64,000 nucleotides of DNA from CAJQQK01 sp049116495 (GTDB lineage Bacteria > Pseudomonadota > Alphaproteobacteria > Rhizobiales > Hyphomicrobiaceae), in the NCBI GenBank assembly GCA_049116495.1, contig JAGDYV010000074.1:10873-74872 (forward strand), given 5' to 3'. The notes under the pieces are model-generated. The model made no database searches and was not told where the DNA came from. It saw only the letters and a list, made by a program, of their open reading frames with translations. The translations under genes and the position numbers were made by a program. Shown here one piece after another: positions 53,384 to 62,849 of the stretch (position 1 is the stretch's first letter; each line of letters opens with the position of its first letter).

Positions 53384-54592
53384 TCAAACCGAAATGGTGG
53401 TGAGTGCCGCAACGCCGGGCAATCGCTTACCCTCGAGCCATTCCAGAAAAGCACCACCCGCCGACGAAACGTAGGTGTAATCACCAGCCACACCTGCCGC
53501 ATTGAGCGCCGCAACCGTATCACCACCACCCGCGACGGAGACCAGTTCACCCGCCTTGGTCAACCGTGCAGCTTCATTGGCCAGCGCAAATGTGCCCTTG
53601 CCGAAAGGTTCAATCTCGAAGGCGCCAAGCGGACCGTTCCACAGCAACGTCTTGCAACCACCCAGCATCTTGGAGAGCCGCTCGACCGTATCCGGTCCAA
53701 CATCGAGGATCATGTCATCGGTCGCGACATCACCGAGGCCCGTCACCCGTGATGCGGCACCAGCCTTGAATTCCTTGGCAACCACCACATCGCTCGGCAG
53801 CAGGATTTCGCAATCGTTTGCCGTTGCGACCTTGACGATCCGGCGGGCCTCTTCGACGAGGTCCGGCTCAGCCAATGACGCACCAACCGAAACACCATTC
53901 GCCAACAAGAACGTGTTGGCCATACCGCCACCGATGATCAGCTTGTCGACCTTGGTCACCAGGTTGGACAACACCGGGATTTTAGATGAGACCTTGGCGC
54001 CGCCGACAACCGCGGCCGTCGGGCGCTGAGGCGCCTCAAGCGCGCTTTGTAGCGCCGAAATCTCTTCCATCATCAACGGCCCGGCAAATGCGGGCAACTG
54101 AAATGCGAGGCCTTCTGTCGAGGCATGCGCACGATGGGCTGCCGAAAAGGCATCGTTTACGTAGATATCGCCGAGCGTCGCCAGATCCTTGGCAAAGCCG
54201 CCATCATTGCCTTCCTCGCCGGCGTGAAACCGCAGGTTCTCGAGCACACAGACATCGCCTGCCGACAGCCCGTCGACAACCTTGCGCGCCGTCGGGCCAA
54301 CGCAATCCGCGCCGAACGCGACCGGCTGACCAAGCAACTCGCCAAGCTTGACCGCAATCGGCTGTAGCGACATCTCATCATCGCGCTGCCCCTTGGGGCG
54401 GCCGAAATGGGAGAGCAGCACCACCTTGGCGCCACGCGCGCACCATGACTTTATGCCGGGTACGATGCGCTCAAGACGCGTCGCGTCGCTCACCACACCG
54501 CTTCGCACCGGAACATTAAGATCAGCCCGGACGAGCAAGGTTTTGCCGTCGGTATCGACTTCGTCCGTGGTCTTGAGGTTACTGAGCTGCAT
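53384..54592 (-). CDS. pgk: Phosphoglycerate kinase
   Basis: The 402-residue protein has LLVRADLNVPVRSGVVSDAT, VLLSHFGRPKGQ, VLENLRFHAGEEGND, DAFSAAHRAHAST, VVGGAKVSSKIPVL, LWNGPLGAFEIEPF and SVAGGGDTVAAL, covering both domains and the nucleotide site. It interconverts 1,3-bisphosphoglycerate and 3-phosphoglycerate. It follows tkt by 98 bases; the glyceraldehyde-3-phosphate dehydrogenase gene often found between them in this group is absent. Confidence 0.98.
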   Translation of the reverse strand: MQLSNLKTTDEVDTDGKTLLVRADLNVPVRSGVVSDATRLERIVPGIKSWCARGAKVVLLSHFGRPKGQRDDEMSLQPIAVKLGELLGQPVAFGADCVGPTARKVVDGLSAGDVCVLENLRFHAGEEGNDGGFAKDLATLGDIYVNDAFSAAHRAHASTEGLAFQLPAFAGPLMMEEISALQSALEAPQRPTAAVVGGAKVSSKIPVLSNLVTKVDKLIIGGGMANTFLLANGVSVGASLAEPDLVEEARRIVKVATANDCEILLPSDVVVAKEFKAGAASRVTGLGDVATDDMILDVGPDTVERLSKMLGGCKTLLWNGPLGAFEIEPFGKGTFALANEAARLTKAGELVSVAGGGDTVAALNAAGVAGDYTYVSSAGGAFLEWLEGKRLPGVAALTTISV

Positions 54593-54690
54593 CCTTTAAT
54601 CCCGTGCCAGTGCCAAATTTGTCCAATAATCAAGCCAGAATCCGAGGGCGGACGCTCTTTCAATAAGCCATTCGATTGCCGAGCGGGTGA

Positions 54691-56697
54691 TCATTTCCCG
54701 GTTAGGTTAAGCGCCTGTGCAACGATTGCATCGGCCGTAATGCCGAAATGCTCATAGGCCTTGGCAGCTGGCGCAGAGATACCGAAACTCGACATCCCGA
54801 TGAAGGCGTCGCCCGATTGCATCCACTCATCCCAGCCCGTGCGCACACCGGCTTCGATGACGATCCTGGGTGTGTCACCAAGCACCTCTGCCTGATAGTC
54901 AGACGACTGCTCTCGGAACAATTCAACGCAAGGCATGGACACGACCACCGATTTGACGCCCTGCCCCGCCAGCGTCTCAGCAGCCTTGAGCGCGAGGCCG
55001 ACCTCGGACCCGGTCGCAATGAGGGTCACCGCTCGGTTCAACGCGTCGCCGGAGAGGACATAGCCGCCGCGGGCACAAAGGTTCTCGTTGCCAGAGCCGC
55101 GACCGTTGACGACGCCTTGCCGCGTCAGCGCCAACACCGAAGGTGTCTTCTCCGACGTCACGGCCAATTCCCAACATTCCGCCGTCTCGACCCCGCAAGC
55201 CGGGCGGAACACATGGAGATTGGGCATCGCGCGCAGGCTCGCCACGTGCTCAACCGGCTGATGCGTCGGACCATCTTCGCCAAGCCCGATGGAGTCGTGC
55301 GTCATGACATATATGGCGCGCAAGCCCATCAAGGCCGCGAGCCGGATCGATGGACGGCAATAATCGGTGAACACAAGGAACGTGCCACCGTAAGGAACAA
55401 AGCCGCCATAAAGCGCCATGCCGTTCATCGCCGCCGCCATGCCATGTTCGCGGACGCCGAAATGAATGTAGCTGCCACCAAATTCACCTGGCTTGACCAA
55501 CGGTTGCCCCTTGCCGAGCGTGTTGTTGGATCCCGTCAAATCCGCAGAGCCGCCGGCAAGGCCCGGCACCACCGGCAAGAGTGCCTCGATCGCGAGTTGC
55601 GACCAAACGCGCGTCGCCTTGGTCTCGCCGCCATCGACAACCGATTGCTTATGGTCAGCGATCGCTTTACTGACCGCAGAGCGGATGTCGGCGTTCATCG
55701 GGTCTTCGAACGCGGCACGCTGAGCATGGTTGACGCCGGCCCACTTGCCGGCCCACGTCGCATAAGCGGCACCACCTCGCGACCCGGCTGCGCGCCAGGC
55801 ATTGAGCACGTCTTCGGGTATCTCGAACGGCGCGTGCGGCCAGCCGAGCTGTTCACGAGTTGCTGCAATTTCATCTGCGCCGAGCGGCGCACCGTGGGCG
55901 CCCGCCGTCCCGGCTTTCTTAGGCGCGCCATAGCCGATCACGGTTTTGACAGCGATCATCGTCGGGCGTCCGGTCTCGGCCTGTGCGGCCTTTATGGCGG
56001 CGCGCACCGATGCGGGATCGTGGCCATCAGCGCTGAGTGTGTGCCAGCCAGATGCTTCGAAACGCTTGGCCTGATCATCAGAAACCGACAGCGACGTTGG
56101 ACCGTCGATCGATATGCTGTTGTCATCAAACAGGACGATCAATCGGCCAAGCCCCCAATGACCGGCCATCGAGATCGCCTCGTGGCTAATCCCTTCCATG
56201 AGGCAGCCATCACCGGCAATGCAGTACGTGTAGTTTTCGATGGCATCTCCGACACGGGCATTCCACATGCGTTCGGCGAGTGCCATGCCGACGGCGTTGG
56301 CGATGCCCTGGCCAAGCGGCCCCGTCGTTGTCTCGATGCCCGGCAGATGGCCGTATTCGGGATGGCCGGCGGTGTGGTAGCCGATCTGCCGAAAATTGTG
56401 CAATTGCTCCAAATCGGCGCCAGGATACCCGGTGAGATAGAGCAACGAGTAGAGCAGCATGGAACCATGGCCAGCCGACAGCACGAAACGGTCCCGAGAC
56501 GGCCATTCCGGATGCGCTGGATCGAACTTGAGGAATTCGGTGAACAGAACCGTTGCCGTGTCGGCCATCCCCATCGGCATGCCCGGATGGCCGGAATTCG
56601 CCTGCTGCACCGCGTCCATCGACAATGCCCGAATGGCATTCGCCATATCCGCGAAGTTGACCACTCCCGTCCCTGCGCGATTGTCGTTGTCAGCCAT
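54691..56697 (-). CDS. tkt: Transketolase
   Basis: The 668-residue protein has the transketolase order: MDAVQQANSGHPGMPMGMAD, DRFVLSAGHGSMLLYSLLYL, GPLGQGIANAVGMALAE, the ThDP motif YCIAGDGCLMEGISHEAISM with DDNSISIDGPT, and GPTHQPVEHVASLRAMPNLH in the pyrimidine domain. It transfers two-carbon ketol groups in the pentose phosphate pathway. AGGAG six bases before the ATG fixes the start. First gene of a tkt-pgk arrangement. Confidence 0.98.
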   Translation of the reverse strand: MADNDNRAGTGVVNFADMANAIRALSMDAVQQANSGHPGMPMGMADTATVLFTEFLKFDPAHPEWPSRDRFVLSAGHGSMLLYSLLYLTGYPGADLEQLHNFRQIGYHTAGHPEYGHLPGIETTTGPLGQGIANAVGMALAERMWNARVGDAIENYTYCIAGDGCLMEGISHEAISMAGHWGLGRLIVLFDDNSISIDGPTSLSVSDDQAKRFEASGWHTLSADGHDPASVRAAIKAAQAETGRPTMIAVKTVIGYGAPKKAGTAGAHGAPLGADEIAATREQLGWPHAPFEIPEDVLNAWRAAGSRGGAAYATWAGKWAGVNHAQRAAFEDPMNADIRSAVSKAIADHKQSVVDGGETKATRVWSQLAIEALLPVVPGLAGGSADLTGSNNTLGKGQPLVKPGEFGGSYIHFGVREHGMAAAMNGMALYGGFVPYGGTFLVFTDYCRPSIRLAALMGLRAIYVMTHDSIGLGEDGPTHQPVEHVASLRAMPNLHVFRPACGVETAECWELAVTSEKTPSVLALTRQGVVNGRGSGNENLCARGGYVLSGDALNRAVTLIATGSEVGLALKAAETLAGQGVKSVVVSMPCVELFREQSSDYQAEVLGDTPRIVIEAGVRTGWDEWMQSGDAFIGMSSFGISAPAAKAYEHFGITADAIVAQALNLTGK

Positions 56698-56932
56698 GCA
56701 CCGCTCCTGTGGTCGCAGCCAGAACGCGCCGAAGGCGCCCGCGACATCATCGGTAGAAAAGTCGTGAAGACCGTTTAGCCGCCCAGCCCCAGCACGTAAA
56801 CCGGATAAACCCTGGATATCCCGGCTTTTAGCATGTGTTTCTACGAGCCCGATGCCATCGAAGATGTAAAAAGTTGCAGATGCGCATCATAACATTGATC
56901 GCGACGCGGAAAATCACCCGGTGAAAGCCGTT

Positions 56933-57835
56933 CTACAGTGTTTTGCCCAGGAACGACTCAAGCTCAGCCCGCGTCGGCAAGCCCGAACGCGCACCAAGCC
57001 GCCTGCACTTCATTGCAGCGACCGCATTGGCAACGTCCGAGCATTCCGCAATCGAACGCTGTTCGCTGAGCATCAGCGAAAACGCGCCGTGGAAGGCATC
57101 ACCTGCCCCGGTTGTGTCTGCGATCGGAACCTGAACACCATTGCTGCTGCCACCGCCGAAGGTATCGCGCCACATGTAGCCATCCGGACCGAGCGTGACG
57201 CCGGCGTGACGCGGCCCCATCAGCATAATGCGATCAAGTTGCTGCTTGCGATCCATATCGGGCAGAAACTCATCGAGCGCGCCATGCGAGAAAATCGCAT
57301 AATCGGTGAGCAGCAAGATTTCCGTCAGGCTCTCACGGCCGCCAAGGTCGGCGTCAAGCACGGTCGGTAGCCCGAGAGCTCGCGCGCGGGCGAAAACAAC
57401 ACGAACGGCCTCCACCCAGCGCAAATCAGCGAGCACAAGGTTCGCGTTCTCCAGACGCTCAAGCGGCAACCAACTGGTGCCGTTAGGCATATTGATGTCA
57501 CGTGCCCCGACAACCAGGCGTTCACCATCGGCGCCAACGATCACAACCGCGTTCGAGGTACGGCCTTCCTCGAAAGTTTCGACATAGCGGACATCGACCC
57601 CGACGGACTTCAGACTGGATTTGACCCGATGGCCGGCGTCATCGTCACCGACGCGGCTCCACAGCTCAACCTTCCCGCCGAGTTTGGCAATCGTCGCCGC
57701 CGCGTTGGCCGCCATGCCGCCGCCGCTCTCGACATGCTCAAGCGCGCGGATCTTGCCAGGCGCCGTTGGCAATGCATCAACACGGTAGACACGGTCCAGC
57801 GCTGCGTGCCCGACACATATAATCGGCCCGCTCAC
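56933..57835 (-). CDS. PfkB-family carbohydrate kinase
   Basis: The 300-residue protein has the ribokinase fold motifs: VESGGGMAANAAATIAKLGG near the N-terminus, WSRVGDDDAGHRV, and DTTGAGDAFHGAFSLML with the catalytic Asp in GAGD. It phosphorylates a sugar or sugar-like alcohol; the closest-looking members include ribokinase and sulfofructose kinase types, and the substrate is unknown. The start is a GTG at 57835 with GGAG upstream. It lies between kdsA and tkt on the same strand. Confidence 0.88.
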   Translation of the reverse strand: MSGPIICVGHAALDRVYRVDALPTAPGKIRALEHVESGGGMAANAAATIAKLGGKVELWSRVGDDDAGHRVKSSLKSVGVDVRYVETFEEGRTSNAVVIVGADGERLVVGARDINMPNGTSWLPLERLENANLVLADLRWVEAVRVVFARARALGLPTVLDADLGGRESLTEILLLTDYAIFSHGALDEFLPDMDRKQQLDRIMLMGPRHAGVTLGPDGYMWRDTFGGGSSNGVQVPIADTTGAGDAFHGAFSLMLSEQRSIAECSDVANAVAAMKCRRLGARSGLPTRAELESFLGKTL

Positions 57836-57964
57836 GGCAACGCTCCCATGACTTTTCCAACCATCTCAGATGCAGCGTTCAGCAACCTACTCCCTTACGC
57901 CAATCACGGTATCGTCTCGAATCGTGGAGATCATGCGACGATGACGAACAATTCAGAGCCGCCG

Positions 57965-58807
57965 TTATGGCACTTTTGCAATACGATCAAAAGCCTGCAA
58001 CTGACGCAGTAAGTCTTCGAACTGACCAAGCGGCACCATGTTGGGCCCGTCCGAGGGCGCATTGTCCGGATCCTGGTGGGTCTCGATGAAGAGCCCAGCA
58101 ACGCCAACCGCGACCGCCGCGCGGGCTAGCACCGGTACAAATCGACGATCACCGCCAGAGGACGTGCCCTGCCCGCCAGGTTGCTGGACAGAGTGTGTGG
58201 CGTCGAAAATCACTGGCGCACCGGATTCGGCCATGATCGGCAATGACCGCATGTCCGAGACCAGCGTGTTGTAGCCAAACGAAGCACCGCGCTCCGTGAG
58301 CAGGACATTCGGATTGCCGCTTTCGGTAACCTTGGCGACAACGTTCTTCATGTCCCATGGCGCGAGAAACTGCCCTTTCTTGATCTTGACGACCCGTCCG
58401 GTCTGCGCGGCTGCCACGAGCAGATCCGTCTGACGGCAAAGGAAAGCAGGGATCTGCAGGACGTCGACGACCTCGGCGACGGTCGCACATTGACCCGCAT
58501 CGTGCACATCGGTGACGATCGGCAGGCCCAGCGTCTGCTTGATCTCGGCAAACACGTCGAGCGCCTTGTCGAGACCGAGGCCACGCTTGCCGGAAAGGCT
58601 GGTGCGGTTGGCCTTGTCAAACGATGACTTATAGATGAGACCGACGCCAAGCCGGGTACAGATGTCTTTCAGCGCCGTTGCCATATCAAGTGCATGGTCG
58701 CGGCTTTCCATCTGGCAAGGGCCGGCGAAGACGGCGATCGGCAAGTCATTGCCGAGCGTGACGTCACCGATGACGACATGCGCCTTTGGCGTGAAAGTAT
58801 CGGTCAT
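57965..58807 (-). CDS. kdsA: 3-deoxy-8-phosphooctulonate (KDO-8-P) synthase
   Basis: The 280-residue protein has AVFAGPCQMESRDHALDMAT, YKSSFDKANRTSLSGKRGLG, VTDVHDAGQC, LCRQTDLLVAAAQTGRVVKI, KKGQFLAPWDMKNVVAK, ERGASFGYNTLVSDMRSL and FIETHQDPDNAPSDGPNM. It condenses phosphoenolpyruvate with arabinose-5-P for lipopolysaccharide core synthesis. GGGAG eight bases before the ATG at 58807 sets the start; the ribosome site lies in the 16-base space after the VOC gene. Confidence 0.97.
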   Translation of the reverse strand: MTDTFTPKAHVVIGDVTLGNDLPIAVFAGPCQMESRDHALDMATALKDICTRLGVGLIYKSSFDKANRTSLSGKRGLGLDKALDVFAEIKQTLGLPIVTDVHDAGQCATVAEVVDVLQIPAFLCRQTDLLVAAAQTGRVVKIKKGQFLAPWDMKNVVAKVTESGNPNVLLTERGASFGYNTLVSDMRSLPIMAESGAPVIFDATHSVQQPGGQGTSSGGDRRFVPVLARAAVAVGVAGLFIETHQDPDNAPSDGPNMVPLGQFEDLLRQLQAFDRIAKVP

Positions 58808-58823
58808 ATCCGGCTCTCCCTGG

Positions 58824-59693
58824 TCAGCTCTCGGCAAAAGCGATCGTTACACCCATTGCCGCGCGCGCCGGAACGATGACACGGTCGCCGCGCCGCTCGA
58901 ACGCGATATCACTTTCGATCAACGTCGCAACGCCCCGCGCGATCCCATCTACAGCGAATTCAATGGCTGCGAATTGCGGCGTGTCGAGAGGTGCCGGTAG
59001 CGCATCGGTGCCGAACGCGTCGGCACAGGCTGCAGGCGTCATGACGTCAACGGCACTACGTGCAAGCGTGTAGCGCAAGCCAGCAGCGGGCACCGCGACG
59101 CCGCTGACGCCAGTGTAGGCATCAAAAAACGCAGCATGTTGTTGCGGGTCCGCGCAAGCAAAGACGATCCGCTTGATTCCGGTAACTCCGTTGTCATGCA
59201 CCTGAAACGCTGGGTTCCAGAACATTTCCGGCGCGTGTTGCTGGCAGACAAAAAAACCGGCATCGCGCGTTGCGACGTTTTTGGCAAACGCCAGTGAGAA
59301 AGCAACCTCGACCGCTTCACCATCCGGCCTGCGCGCCTGGCGGGCAAAATAGAACGTTTCAGGAAAGCCGATGTCCGCTGACCGAAACGCCTTATGATCA
59401 GCATCGGTATCGAAGCCTTCCAGGACCATCATCGCGAGGCCTTCGCGTTTGGCCAAATAGTCAACGATGGTATCGACGAACTGGCTGACCGGGGTGCCGT
59501 TCGGCGGCCGCTGAAAGCCGTTTTCCGTCGTCAGAAGCTCAAGGAAACAACCATCGAACTGGACGATGTGATTGAGCGTTCCCCAATCGTGCCGGTTTTG
59601 CGCCCCAACCTGGAAACCTAGTCGGCGATACAAAGCGGCCTGTTCGTCGAGATCGTGTGCAACGACCACCAGATGGTCTAGTCCACCCGCCAT
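58824..59693 (-). CDS. VOC-superfamily (glyoxalase-like) protein
   Basis: The 289-residue protein begins MAGGLDHLVVVAHDLDEQAA, with LYRRLGFQVGAQNRHDWGTL, LNHIVQFDGCFLELLTTENG and a second half containing GIKRIVFACADPQQHAAFFD. This is the Glyoxalase_3-type two-module VOC arrangement with His and Glu metal ligands. The reaction is unknown. GGAG seven bases before the ATG at 59693 sets the start. Located directly upstream of kdsA on the same strand. Confidence 0.82.
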   Translation of the reverse strand: MAGGLDHLVVVAHDLDEQAALYRRLGFQVGAQNRHDWGTLNHIVQFDGCFLELLTTENGFQRPPNGTPVSQFVDTIVDYLAKREGLAMMVLEGFDTDADHKAFRSADIGFPETFYFARQARRPDGEAVEVAFSLAFAKNVATRDAGFFVCQQHAPEMFWNPAFQVHDNGVTGIKRIVFACADPQQHAAFFDAYTGVSGVAVPAAGLRYTLARSAVDVMTPAACADAFGTDALPAPLDTPQFAAIEFAVDGIARGVATLIESDIAFERRGDRVIVPARAAMGVTIAFAES

Positions 59694-59895
59694 GTTCCAA
59701 CTCCATTGCTGTCTGATTCCGGCACGCGCGAGACGATCACATCTGTCCCAGGTAAATCTGACCAAACTCTAGCACCCGGCCCCGTCGCTGTCGTTGCGCC
59801 TTTTACCATGTCTCAAGTACTGACAAACCCGCAACATTGTACGCCGGCACGGTTCGCGATATGGGATGATCTTCTACTCTAATGAGGACCTGCTC

Positions 59896-60732
59896 ATGTC
59901 AGTATCGCGTCACCTGGTTCTTTCAACCTCGCTCGCAGCGACCTTGGTATGCCTGCCGGCCGCAATTCCCTCCGCTGCCGCGGCATCGTGCGGCAACGGT
60001 CCGGGTGGCTTTAACAAGTGGCTCGCCAGCTACAAGATCGAAGCGCGACGGAAAGGAATCTCCGGGCGCACCATTTCCCGTGCCTTAAATGGCATCACCT
60101 ACAATCCGCGTATCATTCGCCTTGACCGCGGGCAGCGATCGTTCAAGCAGAGCTTCGCCAAGTTTTATGCCCGGCGCGCATCGCCCTGGCTGCTCAACAA
60201 AGCACGCAAAAAAATGAAACGACATGCCCGCCTTCTTGCCCGTGTCGAGAAACGCTATGGCGTGCCACCGGCCGTGATCGTGACGATCTGGGGCATGGAA
60301 AGCAACTTCGGCAATGGCGGCGGCAAACTGAACATCGTGCGTTCGCTCGCAACGCTGGCTTACGATTGCCGTCGGTCGGCGTTTTTCACAAATGAGCTGC
60401 AGGCCGCCCTGAAAATCATCCAGCGTGGCGACATGACTCCGAAGCAAATGCGCGGTGGTTGGGCCGGCGAAATCGGCCAAACGCAATTCCTTGCCTCGTC
60501 CTACGTCAAGTACGCGGTGGACTTCGATGGTAACGGCCGGCGCGATCTGATCCGCTCCGTGCCGGACGTGCTCGCCTCAACGGCGAATTTTCTGAAGCGC
60601 CACGGCTGGCAGCGCGGCCAGGGCTGGCAGCCGGGGTCCACCAATTTCGCCGTCCTGAAGCAGTGGAACCGCGCCACGGTTTATCAACGTACGATCGCAA
60701 AGGCCGCAGGCGTCCTGGCAGGCAGATCTTAG
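59896..60732 (+). CDS. MltB-family lytic murein transglycosylase
   Basis: The 278-residue protein has a signal peptide (SLAATLVCLPAAIPSAAAAS) and the SLT_2 catalytic domain: GVPPAVIVTIWGMESNFGNG with catalytic Glu135, then NIVRSLATLAYDCRRSAFFT, GGWAGEIGQTQFLASSYVKY, and DGNGRRDLIRSVPDVLASTA. It cleaves peptidoglycan with formation of 1,6-anhydro-MurNAc in the periplasm. There is no C-terminal peptidoglycan-binding domain and no lipobox, so it is probably soluble. GAGG eight bases before the ATG at 59896 was used to set the start. Confidence 0.9.
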   Translation: MSVSRHLVLSTSLAATLVCLPAAIPSAAAASCGNGPGGFNKWLASYKIEARRKGISGRTISRALNGITYNPRIIRLDRGQRSFKQSFAKFYARRASPWLLNKARKKMKRHARLLARVEKRYGVPPAVIVTIWGMESNFGNGGGKLNIVRSLATLAYDCRRSAFFTNELQAALKIIQRGDMTPKQMRGGWAGEIGQTQFLASSYVKYAVDFDGNGRRDLIRSVPDVLASTANFLKRHGWQRGQGWQPGSTNFAVLKQWNRATVYQRTIAKAAGVLAGRS

Positions 60733-60863
60733 AGCAGCAGGCCATACAAACCATCTCAACCAGGTTTTTGGCCAAATCCGCGTAACCCCTGGTTGAAGAC
60801 ACTGCCCATTGCAGGCACTCTGTTCACGCCTCCTTAGGACGGCACCAGAACAGAGGAAACGTC

Positions 60864-61808
60864 ATGATAAAAAAACTTACGCTCGCCACCACCGGTGTCG
60901 CGCTGCTGATATCCGGTGGCGCACTCGCCAAAGATGATTGGTACCCTTCGAAACACGGCAAGGACGATCAGGCCGGCCAGTCGAACCTGATGACGCCCGA
61001 CCGCGTCAAGAAGGCGATGACATTCATCAAGCAGGGCAAGACGATCTCCCTAGCTCGCACGTATTCCGACAAAATGCCTTTGTTCGGCCACCGGAAATGG
61101 GCCACGCGCGGCACCAACGGCTTGTCCGGTGGTCCCCTCGCCGACAACAAGGTCACGTGGATGGACGATTTTCTGGCAACCGAGATCGGCCAGGTTGGCA
61201 CTCAGTTCGATGGTCTCGGACATATCGGCATTGGTGACAAGTTCTATAACGGCACGCCTGCCAAGGATATCTTCGGGCCGACCGGTTTGAAGAAGCTCGG
61301 CGTCGAGCACGTCAAGCCCTTCTTCACCAAGGGTGTTCTGGTTGACATGGTGCTGTTCAAGGGTGCGCCAATGGACGGCGGCCAGGAAATCTCCGTCGCC
61401 GATATCACGGGCGCGCTCGAGAAGCAGGGACTGAGCGCTGACAATATTGGTGAGGGCGACGTCGTCATGTTCCACACCGGCTGGGTGCGCCACTGGATCA
61501 AGGACAACAAGACCTACAATGGCGCCGTGCCAGGCATCGGCATTGAGGCGGGCAGATGGCTCGCGGCGAAAGGCGTTGTCATTGTCGGCTCGGATACGTG
61601 GCCGGTCGAAGTCGTGCCCAACCCCGACCCGAAACAGGCATTCCCCGTGCACCAGATTCTACTGACACGGAACGGCGTCTTCATTCACGAGAATGCCGCG
61701 ACGGAACTCCTCGCAGCCGCCAAGGTGTATGAGTTCGCCTACATCTTCAATCCGCTCGCCGTGCAAGGCGGAACCGGCTCACCGGGCAACGCGCTGGCAG
61801 TGTACTGA
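60864..61808 (+). CDS. Secreted cyclase-family protein (PF04199-like)
   Basis: The 314-residue protein has a signal peptide (LTLATTGVALLISGGALAKD) and the cyclase/kynurenine-formamidase fold. It shows TWMDDFLATEIGQVGTQFDG followed by LGHIGIGDKFYNG (metal-site motif GTQ-x-D-x3-H), then GDVVMFHTGWVRHW, IGIEAGRWLAAKGVVIVGSD and FPVHQILLTRNGVFIHENA. The Gln-containing variant of the HxGTHxD motif is common in this secreted subgroup. Substrate unknown; relatives hydrolyse amides or lactones. Confidence 0.82.
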   Translation: MIKKLTLATTGVALLISGGALAKDDWYPSKHGKDDQAGQSNLMTPDRVKKAMTFIKQGKTISLARTYSDKMPLFGHRKWATRGTNGLSGGPLADNKVTWMDDFLATEIGQVGTQFDGLGHIGIGDKFYNGTPAKDIFGPTGLKKLGVEHVKPFFTKGVLVDMVLFKGAPMDGGQEISVADITGALEKQGLSADNIGEGDVVMFHTGWVRHWIKDNKTYNGAVPGIGIEAGRWLAAKGVVIVGSDTWPVEVVPNPDPKQAFPVHQILLTRNGVFIHENAATELLAAAKVYEFAYIFNPLAVQGGTGSPGNALAVY

Positions 61809-61835
61809 GCAACGCCAGAGCCCAGCAAACAAGCC

Positions 61836-61857
61836 GCAACCGGCCATGGTCGGTTGC
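61836..61857 (+). terminator. Hairpin after the cyclase-family gene
   Basis: GCAACCG (61836-61842) pairs with CGGTTGC (61851-61857) around eight bases, 27 bases after the stop codon. It lacks a T-run, so it is a weak terminator candidate. Confidence 0.4.
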
Positions 61858-61944
61858 GCTATCCCCGCGGTTACGCCCACGGGGGACGCGGCCCACCACA
61901 CAAAGCCGGGCGATACGATGGAGATACTTCAATCTGGGAGAAAA

Positions 61945-62019
61945 TGGTGGGTGATGAGAGGGTCGAACTCCCGACATCCTCGGTGTAAACGAGGCGCTCT
62001 ACCACTGAGCTAATCACCC
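61945..62019 (-). tRNA. tRNA-Val (anticodon TAC)
   Basis: Read on the minus strand, the gene starts GGGTGAT and ends ATCACCC plus A and an encoded CCA. The D arm TAGCTCAGTGGTAGAGC, the anticodon stem CCTCG/CGAGG with loop TTTACAC (anticodon TAC), and the T arm GGGAGTTCGACCCTCTC are all intact. Total length is 75 bases with CCA. Confidence 0.96.
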
Positions 62020-62243
62020 TGCCGTCCGGGCCGGTTAAAGATCATTTGCAGCTGAACCCGGCGATGCATGATCTAAGCAGCTGCGCCTCTCTTGTAAAGA
62101 CCAGAAAGATACAAGGCGCGAACCTTTCGGTGCGCGCCCTGAATACATCGCCTTGCGGAAGCCGATGGAAAATCCGTCGCCACCGCTCAGCGAAGGCCAA
62201 CATCGCTCCGGATTGCAACAATCCGCTTTGACCCCGACCGGTA

Positions 62244-62531
62244 TTACTTCTTCTTCTTCGGGTTCAGACCATCCTTCAACTGCTTGGACGCCGTGAATTT
62301 CGGCACCTTCGACGCAGGGATCTTGATCTTCTCACCCGACATAGGATTGCGGCCTTCGCGGGCTGCACGATCCGTGACCTTGAACTTGCCAAGTGGCGCA
62401 AAGTTCACTTCGTCGCCGCTCTTGAGCGTACCTTCAATGTAGCCCGTCAGCGCGTCCAGTGCCGCACCAGCTTTGTCTTTGGTGATTTCGGCAGCGTCGG
62501 CCATTGCGTCGATAATTTCTTTCTTGCTCAT
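62244..62531 (-). CDS. hup: HU-family DNA-binding protein
   Basis: The 95-residue protein starts MSKKEIIDAMADAAEITKDK and has the HU/IHF signature GKFKVTDRAAREGRNPMSGE, followed by KIKIPASKVPKFTASKQLKD and a Lys-rich end. It is a histone-like dimer that bends DNA. GGAG six bases before the ATG at 62531 sets the start, 58 codons inside the longest open frame. Located downstream of lon, the usual order in proteobacteria. Confidence 0.95.
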   Translation of the reverse strand: MSKKEIIDAMADAAEITKDKAGAALDALTGYIEGTLKSGDEVNFAPLGKFKVTDRAAREGRNPMSGEKIKIPASKVPKFTASKQLKDGLNPKKKK

Positions 62532-62849
62532 TGGACTCTCCTTAATTCCTGTTCTACCGGCGCGGCAACAGCGCATTTTCCCGAATGGCCCCGTCCGGCG
62601 GCTGCATTTCGACAGCGACGGCACACAAGGCCTCCGGAGCGCTTCCGTCAAGCCAAAACGGACAAAAAGCCCCGAAAACACTGGAATATTTGGGCTTCTC
62701 AACACTTTTGATACAAAAAAGCCCCGCGAAACATGTCCGCGGGGCCAAATGTTGAGCCAGTGATGAGCGCTCTGAACAGCCGATTCACGGCCAAAAACGT
62801 CGCTCAGGGATGATCCGTAACCATGTCGCGTCGCCGCATGAAACGGTCT
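62532..62849. other. 318-base gap between lon and hup
   Basis: It contains the lon terminator (62715-62745) and the hup promoter region. On the minus strand a TTGACG sequence in GGCTTGACGGAAG (about 62650) could be a -35 element for hup, though its -10 is unclear. A partial copy of the terminator's right arm with its T-run lies about 62 bases further downstream. No small gene is supported. Confidence 0.45.
62715..62745 (-). terminator. Intrinsic terminator of lon
   Basis: On the minus strand GCCCCGCG (62745-62738) pairs with CGCGGGGC (62728-62721) and is followed by six T residues (62720-62715), about 105 bases after the lon stop codon. Confidence 0.9.

Noticed and set aside
54748..56778. 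A 676-codon open frame on the plus strand across the whole of tkt
   Set aside because: It mirrors the codon structure of tkt on the opposite strand, has no recognisable domain and no ribosome site. Such long antisense frames are normal in GC-rich genes with strong third-position bias.
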